From: Lucifuga dentata
Lineage: Eukaryota > Chordata > Actinopteri > Ophidiiformes > Bythitidae
NCBI GenBank assembly: GCA_014773175.1
Contig: VXCM01002564.1
Coordinates: forward strand, 1 to 64,000
Direction: 5' to 3'
DNA: 64,000 nucleotides
Part shown: one piece after another, positions 1 to 16,834 of the stretch
Position numbering within the stretch: position 1 is the stretch's first letter
Layout: every line of letters begins with the position of its first letter
Position numbers and translations under genes: made by a program
The notes under the pieces: model-generated
What the model saw: only the letters and a program-made list of their open reading frames with translations
Told to the model about the DNA's origin: nothing
The model's database searches: none

Positions 1-1122
1 TCCTCTTTTCTCTCTGCCTACAGACACGCCTTCCTCCTCTCCTTCTTCGACCAACAGTAGCCCAATAAATACTAGATATTAAGTTTCCATTAATAATGTA
101 TATATATAGGTATATATATATAGATATATATATATATCTATATATATTTAGCAAAAGCATTAATTTGGCTTTCACCATGCAATCAGATGCAATGTATCAA
201 CACCAACCTTTTATTGTATTCCACATGGTGGCCGACTCTCTCACCAGGCTTGTTTCCACTAGTAGCTACAATCTCTGTTTCGTCATTATTATTGAAGTGC
301 TAGGAAAAAAACTAGGGGTTAGCATTGTTCTGCATATGCATACATGCATACAGATCAATACTCCCAGAGACCTGACAGTGTCTGCTTTTCCATCTAGCAT
401 TATGCTGGTACTGTGCTTTTACAATACAATAATCACGATCACACAGCTGCACAGATCTGCCAGATTTTTCTACAAGAGCAGAAAGCAAGAGAGGGAGTCG
501 TAGCACAGCTGCCAGACACTGCTTATCTTGTCACTGGAAACATCCTGAAACACAAGGACCATGGAATTAAAGCCTTATCTCTGGATTACCACTAAATATA
601 GACGCTTGGTTTAAATCCAGCGCAAAGTCCACGCCATGTACGTCCTCTGTTCCCATGCATTGCATAATGTCACAGTAAGCTCGCTATTAAAATGAGGATG
701 ATGCAGCAGGGATTGTTCAGACATCTGTGAGGAAAGAGTGAGTTAATGAATGTAGTGCTTGTAGGTATGCATGTCTGTGAAGTCTGTGCTTATCTGTGTC
801 AAGATTACAGAGATTTCTCTACATGTTTAACACTTAAACAGGCACCCTAAGTGTTTTTTTTTCCCCCGATTGCCGAAAGGAAAATTCAACTCTTAGTAGT
901 CTTGCAATTAGGCTTCAAAATGACTTTAAATTCATTTTTGCATAAACTTATTTTACCCTGGCAAATTCATCACCAGCATTCTAAAAGTCTGACCTGCATA
1001 TGATTTTTGCAACATAACCCCTAAGTATTCAACTGTATGCACCTAAACATAGGCCAGAGCACTGGGTGGTTTATTTTGTGAAAAGGTGACAGATGGTTGT
1101 GTTGTTGTACAGGTATATATAC
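1..1122 (-). other. ppp2r5c intron 3, partial
   Basis: No exon of the B56 core was recognised here. The stretch is AT-rich intronic sequence with a TA-rich microsatellite near 97-158. Short open frames here show no family resemblance. Confidence 0.6.
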
Positions 1123-4100
1123 CTTTGAAAGCTGGCAGCTTCTGCAGCTCCCTGTTGTTGCTCAAGCTGAAGCGAGAGGAACTCTGCCTCTTGTCCTTTT
1201 TGACAGGCGTCTGGGAACCTGGCTGCTTCCCCTTCAGCAGCTGGGTGGTGGGAGGAACACTGCTGCTAGCTTTCCTGTTAGAGCCCTGCTGAGGGAAGAA
1301 AGAAACCACACGTTACGCAGAGGTACAGCAACCTTGTGCTAAAGAGCTCTCACGCTGTGGTGCTAAGAGTGTCAAAGGGCTTGTGTCAGATGTTTCCCAG
1401 TGGCCTTTTTTAGAAATCTGAAATAGCTTCACTGTCTGATGTTAAATGGGCTCTTTGTGGCAATTGTGTTATATATATATATATATAGATATACATACAC
1501 AATATATATACATATACACACACACACAGTAATGGACAGATATGTTCTGTCATAGCCAACGAGACAATTTCTGACACAAACATGTAATTGAGGTAAGAAC
1601 ATGTTACCAAATGTACAGACATATACATATAGTGTGGGAGCTTAGTTACCACCACAAGATCAGATGGCAGAACAATTCTGTCAATGTATCCTTATTCCAT
1701 CATTAAGCAACCCAGAGGTGAAGCAGAGGATATAACAAAGCAGAGCTTACTGTGTATCCATTGATCCATGATATGAGAGGCATGTAGCCCTGATGTGGAA
1801 TAATAATTCTGAATGCGGTAAGATTCTCACAGCTGGTCACACCTGTCTGTCTGCTGGGTTCACAAATCAACACACACCTAATGACAAACTGCTTATTTCA
1901 CCAGATGCAGATGTGAAGCTGTGACAGTGTGAGTCACTGTGGATTTAACAAGCCCACTTAAAACCAGCTGGCTACTGTCTGCAGCAGGGTTTCGAAGCTG
2001 GGCCATCTCAGCCAGCTGTTTAGTACACTAGTAAATAAAGATGAGCTGTTCTCTATCATCAAATGAATTACACATTCATGTAAAACATTACAACATCACA
2101 AATCCTTTCTCCTCCTTGCCCATTCATTAACTCAAAGTGAAAACATCTTTCATCTATTATTTCCCACCTTCAAGCTATCAATGTATGGGCAACCAAAAAT
2201 GTTGTTAGACAGGTAGCACTACTTGGTAAACGAACCAACATCAGCATTTACTGTAGCACTACTCACTACATTAAATGTTGTAACATCAATAACCTAAATT
2301 CTCCTCAGACAAGAGATAGAACTTTTTTCTACACCCTGTAACAAACATAAGAAACAAACAAAGTCATAAAATTATTCTGTTGCTTTACATGTATGTGTAT
2401 AATACACATAGACGTTTTTCCTTTGTGAGTCTATCAAAAGGTGACAATGCCAGTCACGAGAAGTGTGTGACAAAAGGAAGGTCAGGGGGTACCATAGCAA
2501 CAGCTTGCAACCCAACATTTTCAATTTAACTCAAGGTTAGCGTATTAGATCTGCAACATGGCTGCTGTCACACAAGAGTGAGCAGATAATAAAGGATTAT
2601 TACTCAGTGAGAGGAGGGTATGGGGCTGATACCACAGCCTTAAAAATACTAAATCCAAAGTACTGACAGGGGACAGCCAAAACTGAACAATAAATCTGAC
2701 AACAGCAGCCTATGAAGTTAAATATAAATATTATGAGTATACAATAAAGTACACAGTTGGTGATCAAAGTAATGAACACATCTAAAAATATATGAACATC
2801 AAGTCTCTAGTCGAGAGCGGAGACTGTCTTGTGAATCCCTTGAGCTATCAGCTGTCACACTAGTCCTGAACTGGCTACTTGACTTGCCTAGAAAAAAGGA
2901 AAGCCAGCAATTCTTTGAAAGATGAAAGGGGAAGAAATCTTTCTCTAATGGTTTGACATTGTTTCAATCTGGCGTTTTTTGGAGACTGTTGATGATTTAA
3001 TCCTGATTGTGATTGAATTTAATAGCTGAATTTGTGTCTTGGAAAATGGGGAACTCATTGGGTAACACTGTTAAACCACAAGGGGTGCACCTGGTCCCAT
3101 GGAATGGCCTCATGTCCTTTGACAAATGTATGTCCACACACCTGACCTAATGCCTTTCATGAGACGCCTGTGCCATAAGGACCAACACCATGTTTGACAG
3201 TAATATGGCACTAAAAAGCCTGGTATCCTTTGGCTTTCTCCAGTGTGAGCAAATCCAGATGCAAACAACGGGATAAAAGACAGGCCAGACCATGTCACCA
3301 TTTTTACATAGACTTGTGCATTAGCTTGGGATGCATGTGTTTTCTGAATGACAATCTTGTCATTCGTCATTTTGTTAGATACAAATTTTATGATCCTCAC
3401 AACAGGCAGCTCTTGTTGTCACAAAGACTGTCACAAAGGTGTTGATTCATTTCTGTGGTATCTTCTTAGGCCCTATTCTTGTGCGGTCTTGCCATAATCC
3501 TGTAAAGTGTAGCCTATATGAATCCATGTTGTGATTTGCAGACACCAAATCCTATTTGCCACTGCAGTTTTTCTATGTTTGGCATAAGCTGTCATGTCCA
3601 AGACTGTTCTCCGTCACACATGAAAGAATTTATTTAGAAACCATTTTGTTACCAGTGCACATGTAATTGGCTTCTTTGTAATTCCACTTATTCCCTTGTG
3701 TCACACATTAAAACCCCATAGATAAGTAGTAATTCTAAGAATTTGTTTAACTGGCACATACTGCTAATTAGCACTGAAGTCAATGACTCATATAGTTAAC
3801 CTTGTAAATATGATTGGGTTATAAAAATTAAGGTTGCTTTCATGTGGCATTTTATTTTGTCTATCCCCTGGAATCCAGGTGATTACTGGGTTGCCTTATG
3901 ACTCCTATTTCACAGGTTTGACTGACCCACAACAGGAAAACTGATAACTGATGAATGAGAGTCATAAAAGTTACTGCAGAGCTGCATCAACACCCTTCTG
4001 ACACTGTATCAATGAAAACTGCACATTAGAAGTTTTGTATAGATAGTACATGCTCCTGTTATTGTGTCCACCTTTAATAAACTGAAATTTATATTGGAAA

Positions 4101-4898
4101 AACAAATATGTTACTCTCAAGCAATATGCAGTAAAATGCAAAAAGTTGAACTTCTGTTCAGCTGACCTCCAGGAAGTGTCTGAGAAGCTGTCCAGAGGTA
4201 GCTTACCTCATGCTCTGAATTCTCTTGCCCTCCACTCTTTCCCACTTTTCCAGACTTGGGGGACTCCTAGAAAAAAAAAAAGTTTAAATACTTAAATGTN
4301 CTCTTTCCCACTTTTCCAGACTTGGGGGACTCCTAGAAAAAAAAAAAGTTTAAATACTTAAATGTACAGGAAATTAGCGGATAACTAGGTGGAAAAATAA
4401 CAGTAAATAGTGAATGCCACCATGCACAATCCTAGCCAAATATAGACAGCTTGCCCACGCAGCCTCACACTCCTGTTTGAACACACTGACAAGTCTGCTG
4501 CTAACTAGCTACTTCATAATCAGCAAGAATCAGTAAAAGTCAGTTTAAGTGATGCTGAATCCTTAAAATTATAAGTATCAGTCTAAACACACGTGTATTA
4601 TCTAAGAAAACTTTATGCGTATCGAGAGCAGCGCTGCACTTCTGAATAACGGTGCCTCATTTAAATCCGGCACCACAACGTTAGCAGATGCTAATATGTT
4701 GGCAAGCTAGCAGCTAGCTGGTGATGATTGCTGGTTACCTAGTGTTTAAAGTGATGGGACTCTGCGCTGATTCGTCTTGTGAGGCCGGTTTCTCAACAAA
4801 AACACTGAAATAGACCAGGGTGAATTTAATTCAACGCAGTCATGTCCTGTTTCTTAAATTTTCAAACTCACCTTGTCTTTTTTCGCTTTATTCGGCAT
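1123..4898 (-). CDS. ppp2r5c: PP2A regulatory subunit B56 gamma, N-terminal exons only (partial gene)
   Basis: B56 subunits direct the PP2A core enzyme to phosphoprotein substrates. Three coding exons are visible: 4872-4898 (ATG at 4898, nine codons starting MPNKAKK), 4207-4266 (20 codons), and 1123-1288 (55 codons plus one base). All have consensus splice sites and compatible phases (0, 0, 1). The joined product reads like the long amino terminus of vertebrate B56 gamma: MPNK..K start, SPKSGK motif, then [11 protein letters not shown] and [12 protein letters not shown] just before the conserved HEAT-like core. The core exons are not in the window and must lie left of position 1. B56 delta has a similar start; gamma is preferred because of the MPNK start and the Hsp90 alpha/wdr20 neighbours. 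Part of exon 2 is repeated at 4301-4332 by an assembly join at 4300. Promoter lies near 4950-5080. Confidence 0.85.
1289..4206 (-). other. ppp2r5c intron 2
   Basis: About 2.9 kb between coding exons 2 and 3. It holds a TA/CA microsatellite near 1469-1528 and otherwise ordinary AT-rich sequence. I found no conserved exon or RNA gene. Confidence 0.6.
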
Positions 4899-4949
4899 TG
4901 TACAACCGTAGCCGCCCTTTCTCCCCTTTCTGTTAGTCCACAACCAAAA

Positions 4950-5080
4950 CCTTGACAACTCTCAGGGCAGCGCACTGTGGCGGTTCAGCCTGTCCTCGGC
5001 ATGTGATTGGCTGCTGCCTGTCAGCTGATCCACACATTTAAGCACTGCGAGGGAGGGGAGCCCCCTATCGGCGATAGACG
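4950..5080 (-). promoter_or_regulatory. Likely ppp2r5c promoter region
   Basis: The sequence just upstream of the ppp2r5c ATG is locally GC/CpG-richer than its surroundings. It has an inverted CCAAT box (ATTGG at 5006-5010) and a near-palindrome CTATCG-G-CGATAG at 5065-5077, with a related CGATAG-like half at 5089-5094. No TATA box is obvious, as expected for a housekeeping gene. The transcription start itself was not determined. Confidence 0.45.
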
Positions 5081-5099
5081 ATACTACACGATAGGGAAT

Positions 5100-6184
5100 T
5101 TAATCAGGGTTTGGTTTAGCAAGAGAAAATAACGTCTTTTTTTAGGTTCTACTACAGAAAAAAAAAACTTATCCGCCAGCAAGTAAACATAGTCACTATT
5201 GCTAATTGTGTCTTTCGGTCACCTAAATTACATTTTGCTGCAGGTTTTAGTTTAAAGGGGGACTTCTCTAATTTTATACATTAAATCCAGTTTACAAGTC
5301 GTGGTGATCATAACTTAAAATGCGAAACAAAACATTAAGTAACCTTTGTGATGTAATAAGGGTCCGTTTGCACGTCTCTCTAAAGCCACAAAAGTATTTA
5401 AATTGTTGTTTTCACATGAATAGTGATATGAATTTGAAGAATCTCAATACTGAATTTGATGTGTAAAATCGGTGGAGCCCTAATACTTCCCAATGTGAAA
5501 ATGACAAAAATTAAATCTGTGATAAAATGTGTAATTAACAGAGTTTATGAATATGTGACGTTTGCATGTTGTCTTGCACATTTAGATTCCATGCATTGCA
5601 ATATTTAAGGGCCTACATGATAGACTTTTTATATGGTAGGTTACTATATTTAAACTTTTTTTGTATTTGACATACAGAAAACGTGACTCTTGGCTACCAT
5701 ATATACAGGCTGTAAATATATTATTATAAATTACATATTTTAGATGATTTGACAAAATTGTTTTATTTGTCCTGTCATTATTTTCTGCAGAGTATCTTTT
5801 GAATTAAACTCTTGCTCCATGTTTCAGATGTTATCCAACCCTGTTTGTACTTCAGACTCTTTTGAAACATCATGACCTTGCATAATTTAGAGTTGTTCCT
5901 ATGCAGGACTTGGTTTTGACCATGATTGCTAAAAATTTTCAGTACGTAGCAGCTGTATCCTTCGCTTTGCATTACTGCCATCTTGTGGAATTTTGTCTTG
6001 ATAATTACAAAGCCAACACTTCCTTAAATTGTATGTCACAATAAGTTATCAAGTAACTTCTGCCTTTACTGTGTCACCGCGCTTGCTTGTCTTCTCACCC
6101 ATTTCAAAGTCATCAGAATATATTACCATATGTAATCAAAGTCTTATGTCATCTCAGAGAAATTAGAAAAGTGAACAAAATGTG
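5100..6184. other. Intergenic, ppp2r5c to hsp90aa1.2-like
   Basis: About 1.1 kb of AT-rich sequence between the ppp2r5c promoter and the 3' end of the first Hsp90 gene. I see no gene or clear repeat. Confidence 0.5.
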
Positions 6185-6204
6185 ACTGGTTAACATGGTA
6201 AACT

Positions 6205-6210
6205 TTTATT
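6205..6210 (-). terminator. Poly(A) signal of hsp90aa1.2-like
   Basis: The reverse complement reads AATAAA, about 310 bp past the stop codon at 6518-6520. It is the best polyadenylation signal in the inferred 3' UTR. Confidence 0.55.
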
Positions 6211-6517
6211 ATATGGGATCTCACCATTTCAGTATCAATTTTGACATATTTACAGTAAGAGTCAGAACATATTGAAACCTCAATAAATTAAAAAAAAAAA
6301 TGTATTGATACCACTCAAGATACAAAAAAGTGACAACTTACCAAAAATAAACTTCTAAAGGAATGAATCTGAACTGCATGTGGTCAGTGCAAGGAGGAAC
6401 CGAGTGAAATTGGGTAAAAGGGTTGAGGGGACATTCTTGTTAATTTACAACATCAAACTTGCGATTTTATATAACATTACTGCTGAACACTAGCAGGCAA
6501 AAAGAAACAGGGTGAGC

Positions 6518-11126
<4,609 letters not shown>

Positions 11127-11127
11127 C

Positions 11128-12709
11128 TGTGCAAAGAAGGAGGGGGGAGAAAATGAACCATGCAGCTCTGCTAAGTACAGCGTAACAGTAGAACATGCAA
11201 TGCATGGCTTGTGTTATATTCAAAGGGCATTTTCATATACACTTTTTATTAAATGCTTGAACCGTGTCTCCTCAAAGCACAATTAAATTTCATAATATAC
11301 TAGTTGCACTGACCCCAGAAATAAAACTGCACACTTTCAGAAGCCTAAATTCAGACATTAATCTTGCCATTGTAGAGGCATGTTGTGATCTTGTTTGTGC
11401 ATAATGTTCAAAGTCATACACTGCATGTAGATCAGTTCCTGCATTGAGTCAATGAACTGGCACAGTTCCAGCTGTGTCTCACTGCCCTTGCATAATGTGC
11501 AGGAGGCCAACATAACACATCTATCAAGCTATAAAATTCATCAAAAACCTGAACAATCAGCTGACAGTCCTCTTGGCAAAATGTGGATAAACAATTCAGT
11601 ATGCCATGACTAATGATGGTGATTACGTGAGGGAATATACAGCTTACACGAGCAGGTGGTGTAACAGACTGTCCAGCTCTGCTCACTGCTCCAAACGTCT
11701 ATAATCCATCCTTGGCAAACAAACCACAACCTACACATACCTTGAGGTCAGTTCCATAATTTAGATATTGCTGCAAATATAATCAAAATGTGCTTACTTA
11801 TTTGCTGATGAAGCAGCAAGTTCAGTAGAACTGGGACAACAGATAGTTACAACAGAACAGTATACACAGAAGTGGTGGGTAACCTCTATAAATGAACATG
11901 GCTGATCAGTGGCTGCTTGAGGGGGGGAGCACATGGCCGGTGAGAAATACTCCACCTGGTGGTGTAACGAGGAAACGCAGGATTCTAGAAGCTACGAGGG
12001 GGCGAGCACAACTCTTCTAGCAGTTTCTACAGAAATCGAAAGCTCCTCCTTAAAGGGCCATGGCGATGAATGGTCTATGAATGATCACCCGGTCTTATCC
12101 GATTTTTTTTAATAATAAGTCATGAAAGACTCATACAGAGATCCTGAAAAAGGTCTTCTCTTAAGACAACTGGATGAAGATTAGTTAAGTAGTCCGTCTG
12201 CTTAACATAATTCCTGTCTGACAAGTGCACCAGGGTAGCAGCATGTGGAGATCCGTGTGGCCACTTAGCTTTAAACGTTGAGTAACAAAAAGGTAATATA
12301 GGCGGGGAATTTTCCAACATAATCCTGGAAAAAGTTTTGAAACGTGTCCAGTAATGCAGATATTTCAAAGAAAGCCTCCTGCTCACTGGCGTTACAAACC
12401 TCAGTGTGAAACTATCAAGGAATGACACGTTGAATAGACAGGGAATAACATTTCAGTGAGAACAATGCCATTTCATCATAATTAAAACCGACATAATTAG
12501 GATTTAGGCAGGCCGCTGTCTTTATCGTCAAGGTACAAACTGTCAACTTCGATGGAAGCCGACAAAGATGCCTCGCTATAAAACAGCTAAGCTAACTTTA
12601 GCTAACATTGATCGCAAAAATTCAGGATAAATTTATGAGTCTTTAACAGCAGTAGGTACTGTGTGTTATTTTATTAAAATTTTGTTATTTCAGTATTCCA
12701 GTGGATTAC
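11128..12709 (-). other. Intron 1 of hsp90aa1.2-like
   Basis: Intron between the untranslated exon and the first coding exon. It contains HSE-like motifs near 11983-12040, including TTCTAGAA at 11983-11990, the same 8-mer as in the neighbouring paralogue's promoter. No coding exon was recognised. Confidence 0.6.
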
Positions 12710-12785
12710 CTTGGCCCACGGGGTGTCGAAAACTTCGGTGTGATGCGGATCGAGGTCGCTCTTCTTGCTCACCAAGCCGGCTACA
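12710..12785 (-). other. Non-coding exon 1 of hsp90aa1.2-like (5' UTR)
   Basis: A splice donor reading AAG|gtaatc ends this exon at 12710, and the coding-exon acceptor lies at 11127, giving an intron of about 1.58 kb. The 5' boundary is inferred as roughly 30 bp downstream of the TATA-like box at 12812-12820. Vertebrate HSP90AA1 also has an untranslated first exon. Confidence 0.6.
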
Positions 12786-12811
12786 GATTAGCAAAGAATG
12801 CTAGGAAATCT

Positions 12812-12869
12812 CCTTTTATTGCCCTCCGAGCGTTCGATGCTGAATCTTCCAGAACCATCTGGAATGTTC
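12812..12869 (-). promoter_or_regulatory. Heat-shock promoter of hsp90aa1.2-like: HSE array plus TATA-like box
   Basis: On the plus strand, GAA/TTC units sit exactly every 5 bp at 12842, 12847, 12852, 12862 and 12867; the missing unit at 12857 reads ATC, one base from TTC. This is a six-unit heat-shock element with one degenerate unit. On the gene strand it lies just upstream of AATAAAAGG (complement of 12812-12820), a weak TATA box. HSF1-driven transcription is the expected role. Confidence 0.75.
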
Positions 12870-13220
12870 CCTGCTATATCTCGTTGGTGCTCGCTGATGG
12901 GCTCTGTGGGTTGTCAATCACGATTTTTGTACACGCCTCTTTTCCGGTGAAATGAATGGCGAAGGGGCGGGGTAATAAAGAAGAGGTTGCTGTGACAAAG
13001 GCGGAAGGCATGCCGGATGTGAAACCTAAAATTGCTCATGCACGCTCACTGAAAATTCCAGAAAAGGGACTGAAACAAAAATGAAAAAAATAAAAATCAC
13101 TATAGCTATTATGTTCCCGTCCGATGCAGAAAATATCTGTAGTTTATAATGAACTAAGTACATGCAAGTATTACACCGACGCAGTAAGAAGAGATTGTAT
13201 GTCATATTTCTTCATAGATT
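12870..13220. other. Spacer between the two hsp90aa1 genes
   Basis: Only about 350 bp separate the 3' end of the hsp90aa1.1-like gene from the heat-shock element of the next gene on the same strand. No other feature is visible, so the upstream regulatory region of the second gene must be compact or overlap its neighbour's 3' end. Confidence 0.5.
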
Positions 13221-13226
13221 TTTATT
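13221..13226 (-). terminator. Poly(A) signal of hsp90aa1.1-like (candidate)
   Basis: Reverse complement is AATAAA, about 285 bp past the stop codon. A second candidate lies at 13368-13373, closer to the stop. I cannot tell which is used. Confidence 0.4.
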
Positions 13227-13510
13227 AAAAATCTGAAGTCATATTCATTAAAAAAATGCATTAGTTACAAAAAGAGAGATAAGGTAAATTAACTTAATGT
13301 CAATCGATGATTTCCAAGTTTTAGAAGCATTTGCTATAATATGGGCTACACCAAGGGCTGCATTAGTTTTATTAACTTCTAGTGACTGTTTATAAATAAT
13401 GAAGACTGTTGTGTTAGAATGAAAAGTCTATTTGAAGAGGTATTATAAATTAAAAAAAAATAAAAATAAAAAATAAAGACGTGAAAGCAGGAAAAATTCA
13501 ACTAAATATC

Positions 13511-16500
13511 TCAGTCAACTTCCTCCATTCTTGATGTGTCATCATCTCCTTCCAAAACAGGCATATCTTCATCAGCAGGCTGAATGAGGTCTTCAACTGC
13601 AGAGTCATCATCATCATCAATGCCTGTGAATTAAAAATAAATATATTAATAAAAACCATCAGAACTCAAAGTCAGAATGTTCAGTAAGCAGACTAATTCC
13701 TGTACTGGCTCTATATTATTTGCAATGAAGAGACAGTACTTACCCAGACCAAGCTTGATCATTCTGTAGATGCGGTTAGCATGTGTCTGAGGGTCCTCTA
13801 GTGTAAATCCTGAAGACAGCAGGGCAGTCTCGAACAAGAGGATAACCAGGTCCTTCACTGCCTTATCGTTCTTGTCAGCCTCTGCCTTCACCCTCAAGGT
13901 TTCAATAATGGGATGTGCCGGGTTGATCTCGAGGTGCTTTTTGGCTGTCATGTAGCCCATGGTGGAGTTATCTCTGAGAGCCTGAGACTTCATGATTCTC
14001 TCCATGTTAGCTGTCCAGCCGTAGGTGCTGGTGACAATGCAGCATGGGGAAGCCACCAAACGGTTGGACACTACAACCTGTCAATATAGAAATTCGGGAT
14101 TATTGTCATGATTGAATGTAATATGGTAAATTAGTACTGGAATATTAAATGTAACTAATTCCACAGGGGAGAAATATTACCTTTTCAATCTTCTTGTCAA
14201 GGATGTCCTTCATAATCTTGCAAAGGTTCTCAAATTTAGTTTTGAGCTCCTCCTGCCTCTTCTTCTCATCCTCATCCTCAGGCAGCTCCAGACCTTCTTT
14301 GGTGACTGAAACCAGATTCTTGCCATCGTACTCCTTCAGCTGCTGGACACAGTACTCATCAATGGGCTCAGTCATGTAGATAACCTCAAGGCCAGCCTTA
14401 CGAAGACGCTCCACAAAGGCAGAGTTAGCCACCTGCTCCTTGGTCTCACCTGTCAAAGTCAATGTAAATACATTGAATCAATGTTATTTAATAAAAAGCT
14501 AGATTTTAAAAAGTAGAATAACAAATAATCAGAACTTTAAAATGAATGGAGAGTAATAACTAACCAGTGATATAGTAAATGTGTTTCTGGTTATCCTTCA
14601 TGCGTGACACATAGTCCTTCAGGGAAACCATCTCATCTCCAGAGGCTGATGTGAAGTAACGGAGCAGCTCAGACAGCTTCTTCCTGTTCTGGGAATCTTC
14701 ATGGATGCCCAGCTAAAAACACAAATAAGGTATTTAAATATTCCATCTGAGAGAATTGAACAAAATAATTTAAGATGAATCAACTTACCTTGATGTTCTT
14801 TGAGAACTGCTCATAGTACTTCTTGTAGTTGTCCTTGTCCTCAGTCAGCTCAGTGAAAAGGTCCAGGCACTTCTTGACCAGGTTCTTGCGGATGACCTTC
14901 AGGATCTTGCTCTGCTGCAGCATCTCTCTGGAGATGTTCAGGGGCAGATCCTCAGAATCCACCACGCCCTTAATGAAATCTGAATAGAGAAGATAAAGTG
15001 GTCATTTGTTTTTTTAATGTAGTAAGACGATATGATAAGATTTAAGCATAAGCTGTATCTTTGAAGGCATAAATGTCAAACTGTTTACCATGTGGTAATG
15101 CAGACAAATAATACATTAAAATATATATAGATATATTTTATAGATATTTTTTAGATATAAAATATAGATAATTGATAGTATGAATATGTTTATACATGAC
15201 TTATTCAGTGGGATACTCACTGAGGTACTCTGGAATCAGCTCCTCACAGTTGTCCATAATGAAGACCCTGCGCACATACAGCTTGATGTTGTTCCTCTTT
15301 TTCTTGTTTTCAAAGAGGTCAAATGCAGCCCGTCTGGGCACGAACAGCAGGGCACGGAACTCCAGCTGACCCTCTACTGAGAAATGCTGAAGAAAGCAAA
15401 AATAAACAGAAGCTATTAAATTAAAAATATTACACAAGGTGAAGATAAGTTGAAGATAAGTTTAGCAAAAAAGATGGTTGGTTTTCGCTCATTGGTATGT
15501 GTCTCAACAATAGATTTAGCCTATACCTTGACAGCCAGGTGATCTTCCCAGTCGTTGGTGAGACTCTTGTAGAACTCTCCATATTCCTCATTGGTGATGT
15601 CATCAGGGTTGCGGGTCCAGATTGGCTTGGTCTTATTCAGCTCCTGAGCATCAATGTACTTTTCCTTCACCTTCTTCTTGCGCTTGTTCTTGCCATCCTT
15701 TGAGTCTTCATCCTCATCAGAGCCCACATCCTCAATCTTAGGCTTGTCCTTGTTCTCAGCAGCATCCTTCACGGCCTCCTCTTCCTTTTCTCCCTCTTCA
15801 AGATCCACTTCTTTCTCCCTTGTCTTCTCCACCTTTAAAATATGAAAAGAATGGTGGTGGTTTAGGATTTTTTTTTTTTTTTTTTTTTTTGTGGTATAAC
15901 ACACCAATTGTTTTAGTTAGATTATTAATTAGCAAATGTCCCTTATAAAACTTACATAAAGTGTAATTGGGTAGCCAATGAACTGAGAGTGCTTTTTCAC
16001 AACTTCCTTGATGCGCTTCTCCTCACAGTATTCTGTCTGATCTTCCTTGAGATGAAGGATCACTTTTGTGCCTCTGCCAATGGACTCTCCTAAAGTTGGC
16101 AATACAATCAAGGATGAGAGTAGCTCCAGGCTCCATTCATCATATAAATTAATCATTTAAGTGGCATGGCAATGGTTAGAAAAAAAATTACCAGTGTCAG
16201 GTTTGACAGTGAAAGATCCTCCAGCTGCAGACTCCCACACATACTGCTCATCATCGTTGTGCTTGGTGATGACTGTCACCTTCTCTGCCACGAGGTATGC
16301 AGAGTAGAAACCCACACCAAACTGACCGATCATAGAGATGTCAGCACCAGCCTGCAGAGCCTCCATGAAGGCCTTGGTGCCAGACTTGGCAATAGTTCCC
16401 AGGTTGTTGATCAGATCAGCTTTGGTCATGCCGATACCTGTGTCAATCAAGGTGAGGGTGCGAGCGTGGAGATCAGGCTTGATTTCAATCTTCAGTTCCT

Positions 16501-16834
16501 TGCAGGACTCAAGTCTGCTGGGATCTGTCAGGCTTTCGTATCTGATTTTGTCCAATGCCTGCCAGAAATGAGTAATGGCATTAAACTGTGCTATTTGACA
16601 CTTTAAAAAAGAAGCATTTTTATAATGCAAGGTTAATTTGAAAAACAAAGGAACTTTCAGTAATAAAGTGACTATTTTACTTACATCTGAGGAGTTAGAG
16701 ATGAGCTCCCGAAGGAAGATTTCTTTATTTGAGTAGAAGGTGTTAATAATCAGGGACATCAGCTGAGCGATCTCAGCCTGGAAGGCGAAGGTCTCAGCCT
16801 CCTCCTCCATTGTATGTCTGGAAATCTCTGGCAT
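13511..16834 (-). CDS. hsp90aa1.1: Heat shock protein Hsp90 alpha, paralogue 1
   Basis: Second complete Hsp90 alpha gene, same strand and exon pattern as its neighbour: 16685-16834, 16192-16558, 15956-16089, 15527-15832, 15221-15386, 14789-14979, 14565-14712, 14181-14449, 13744-14077, 13511-13623. All phases fit and give 725 residues. Catalytic Glu43, Asp89 of DTGIGM and terminal MEEVD are present. Nine of ten exons match the paralogue in length; only the charged-linker exon differs (306 versus 315 nt). Features such as [41 protein letters not shown] and [11 protein letters not shown] fit what I recall of zebrafish hsp90aa1.1, the paralogue linked to skeletal-muscle myosin folding; muscle expression here is inference. 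The coding start follows directly after the acceptor, so exon 1 (about 17715-17850) is untranslated. Confidence 0.92.
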
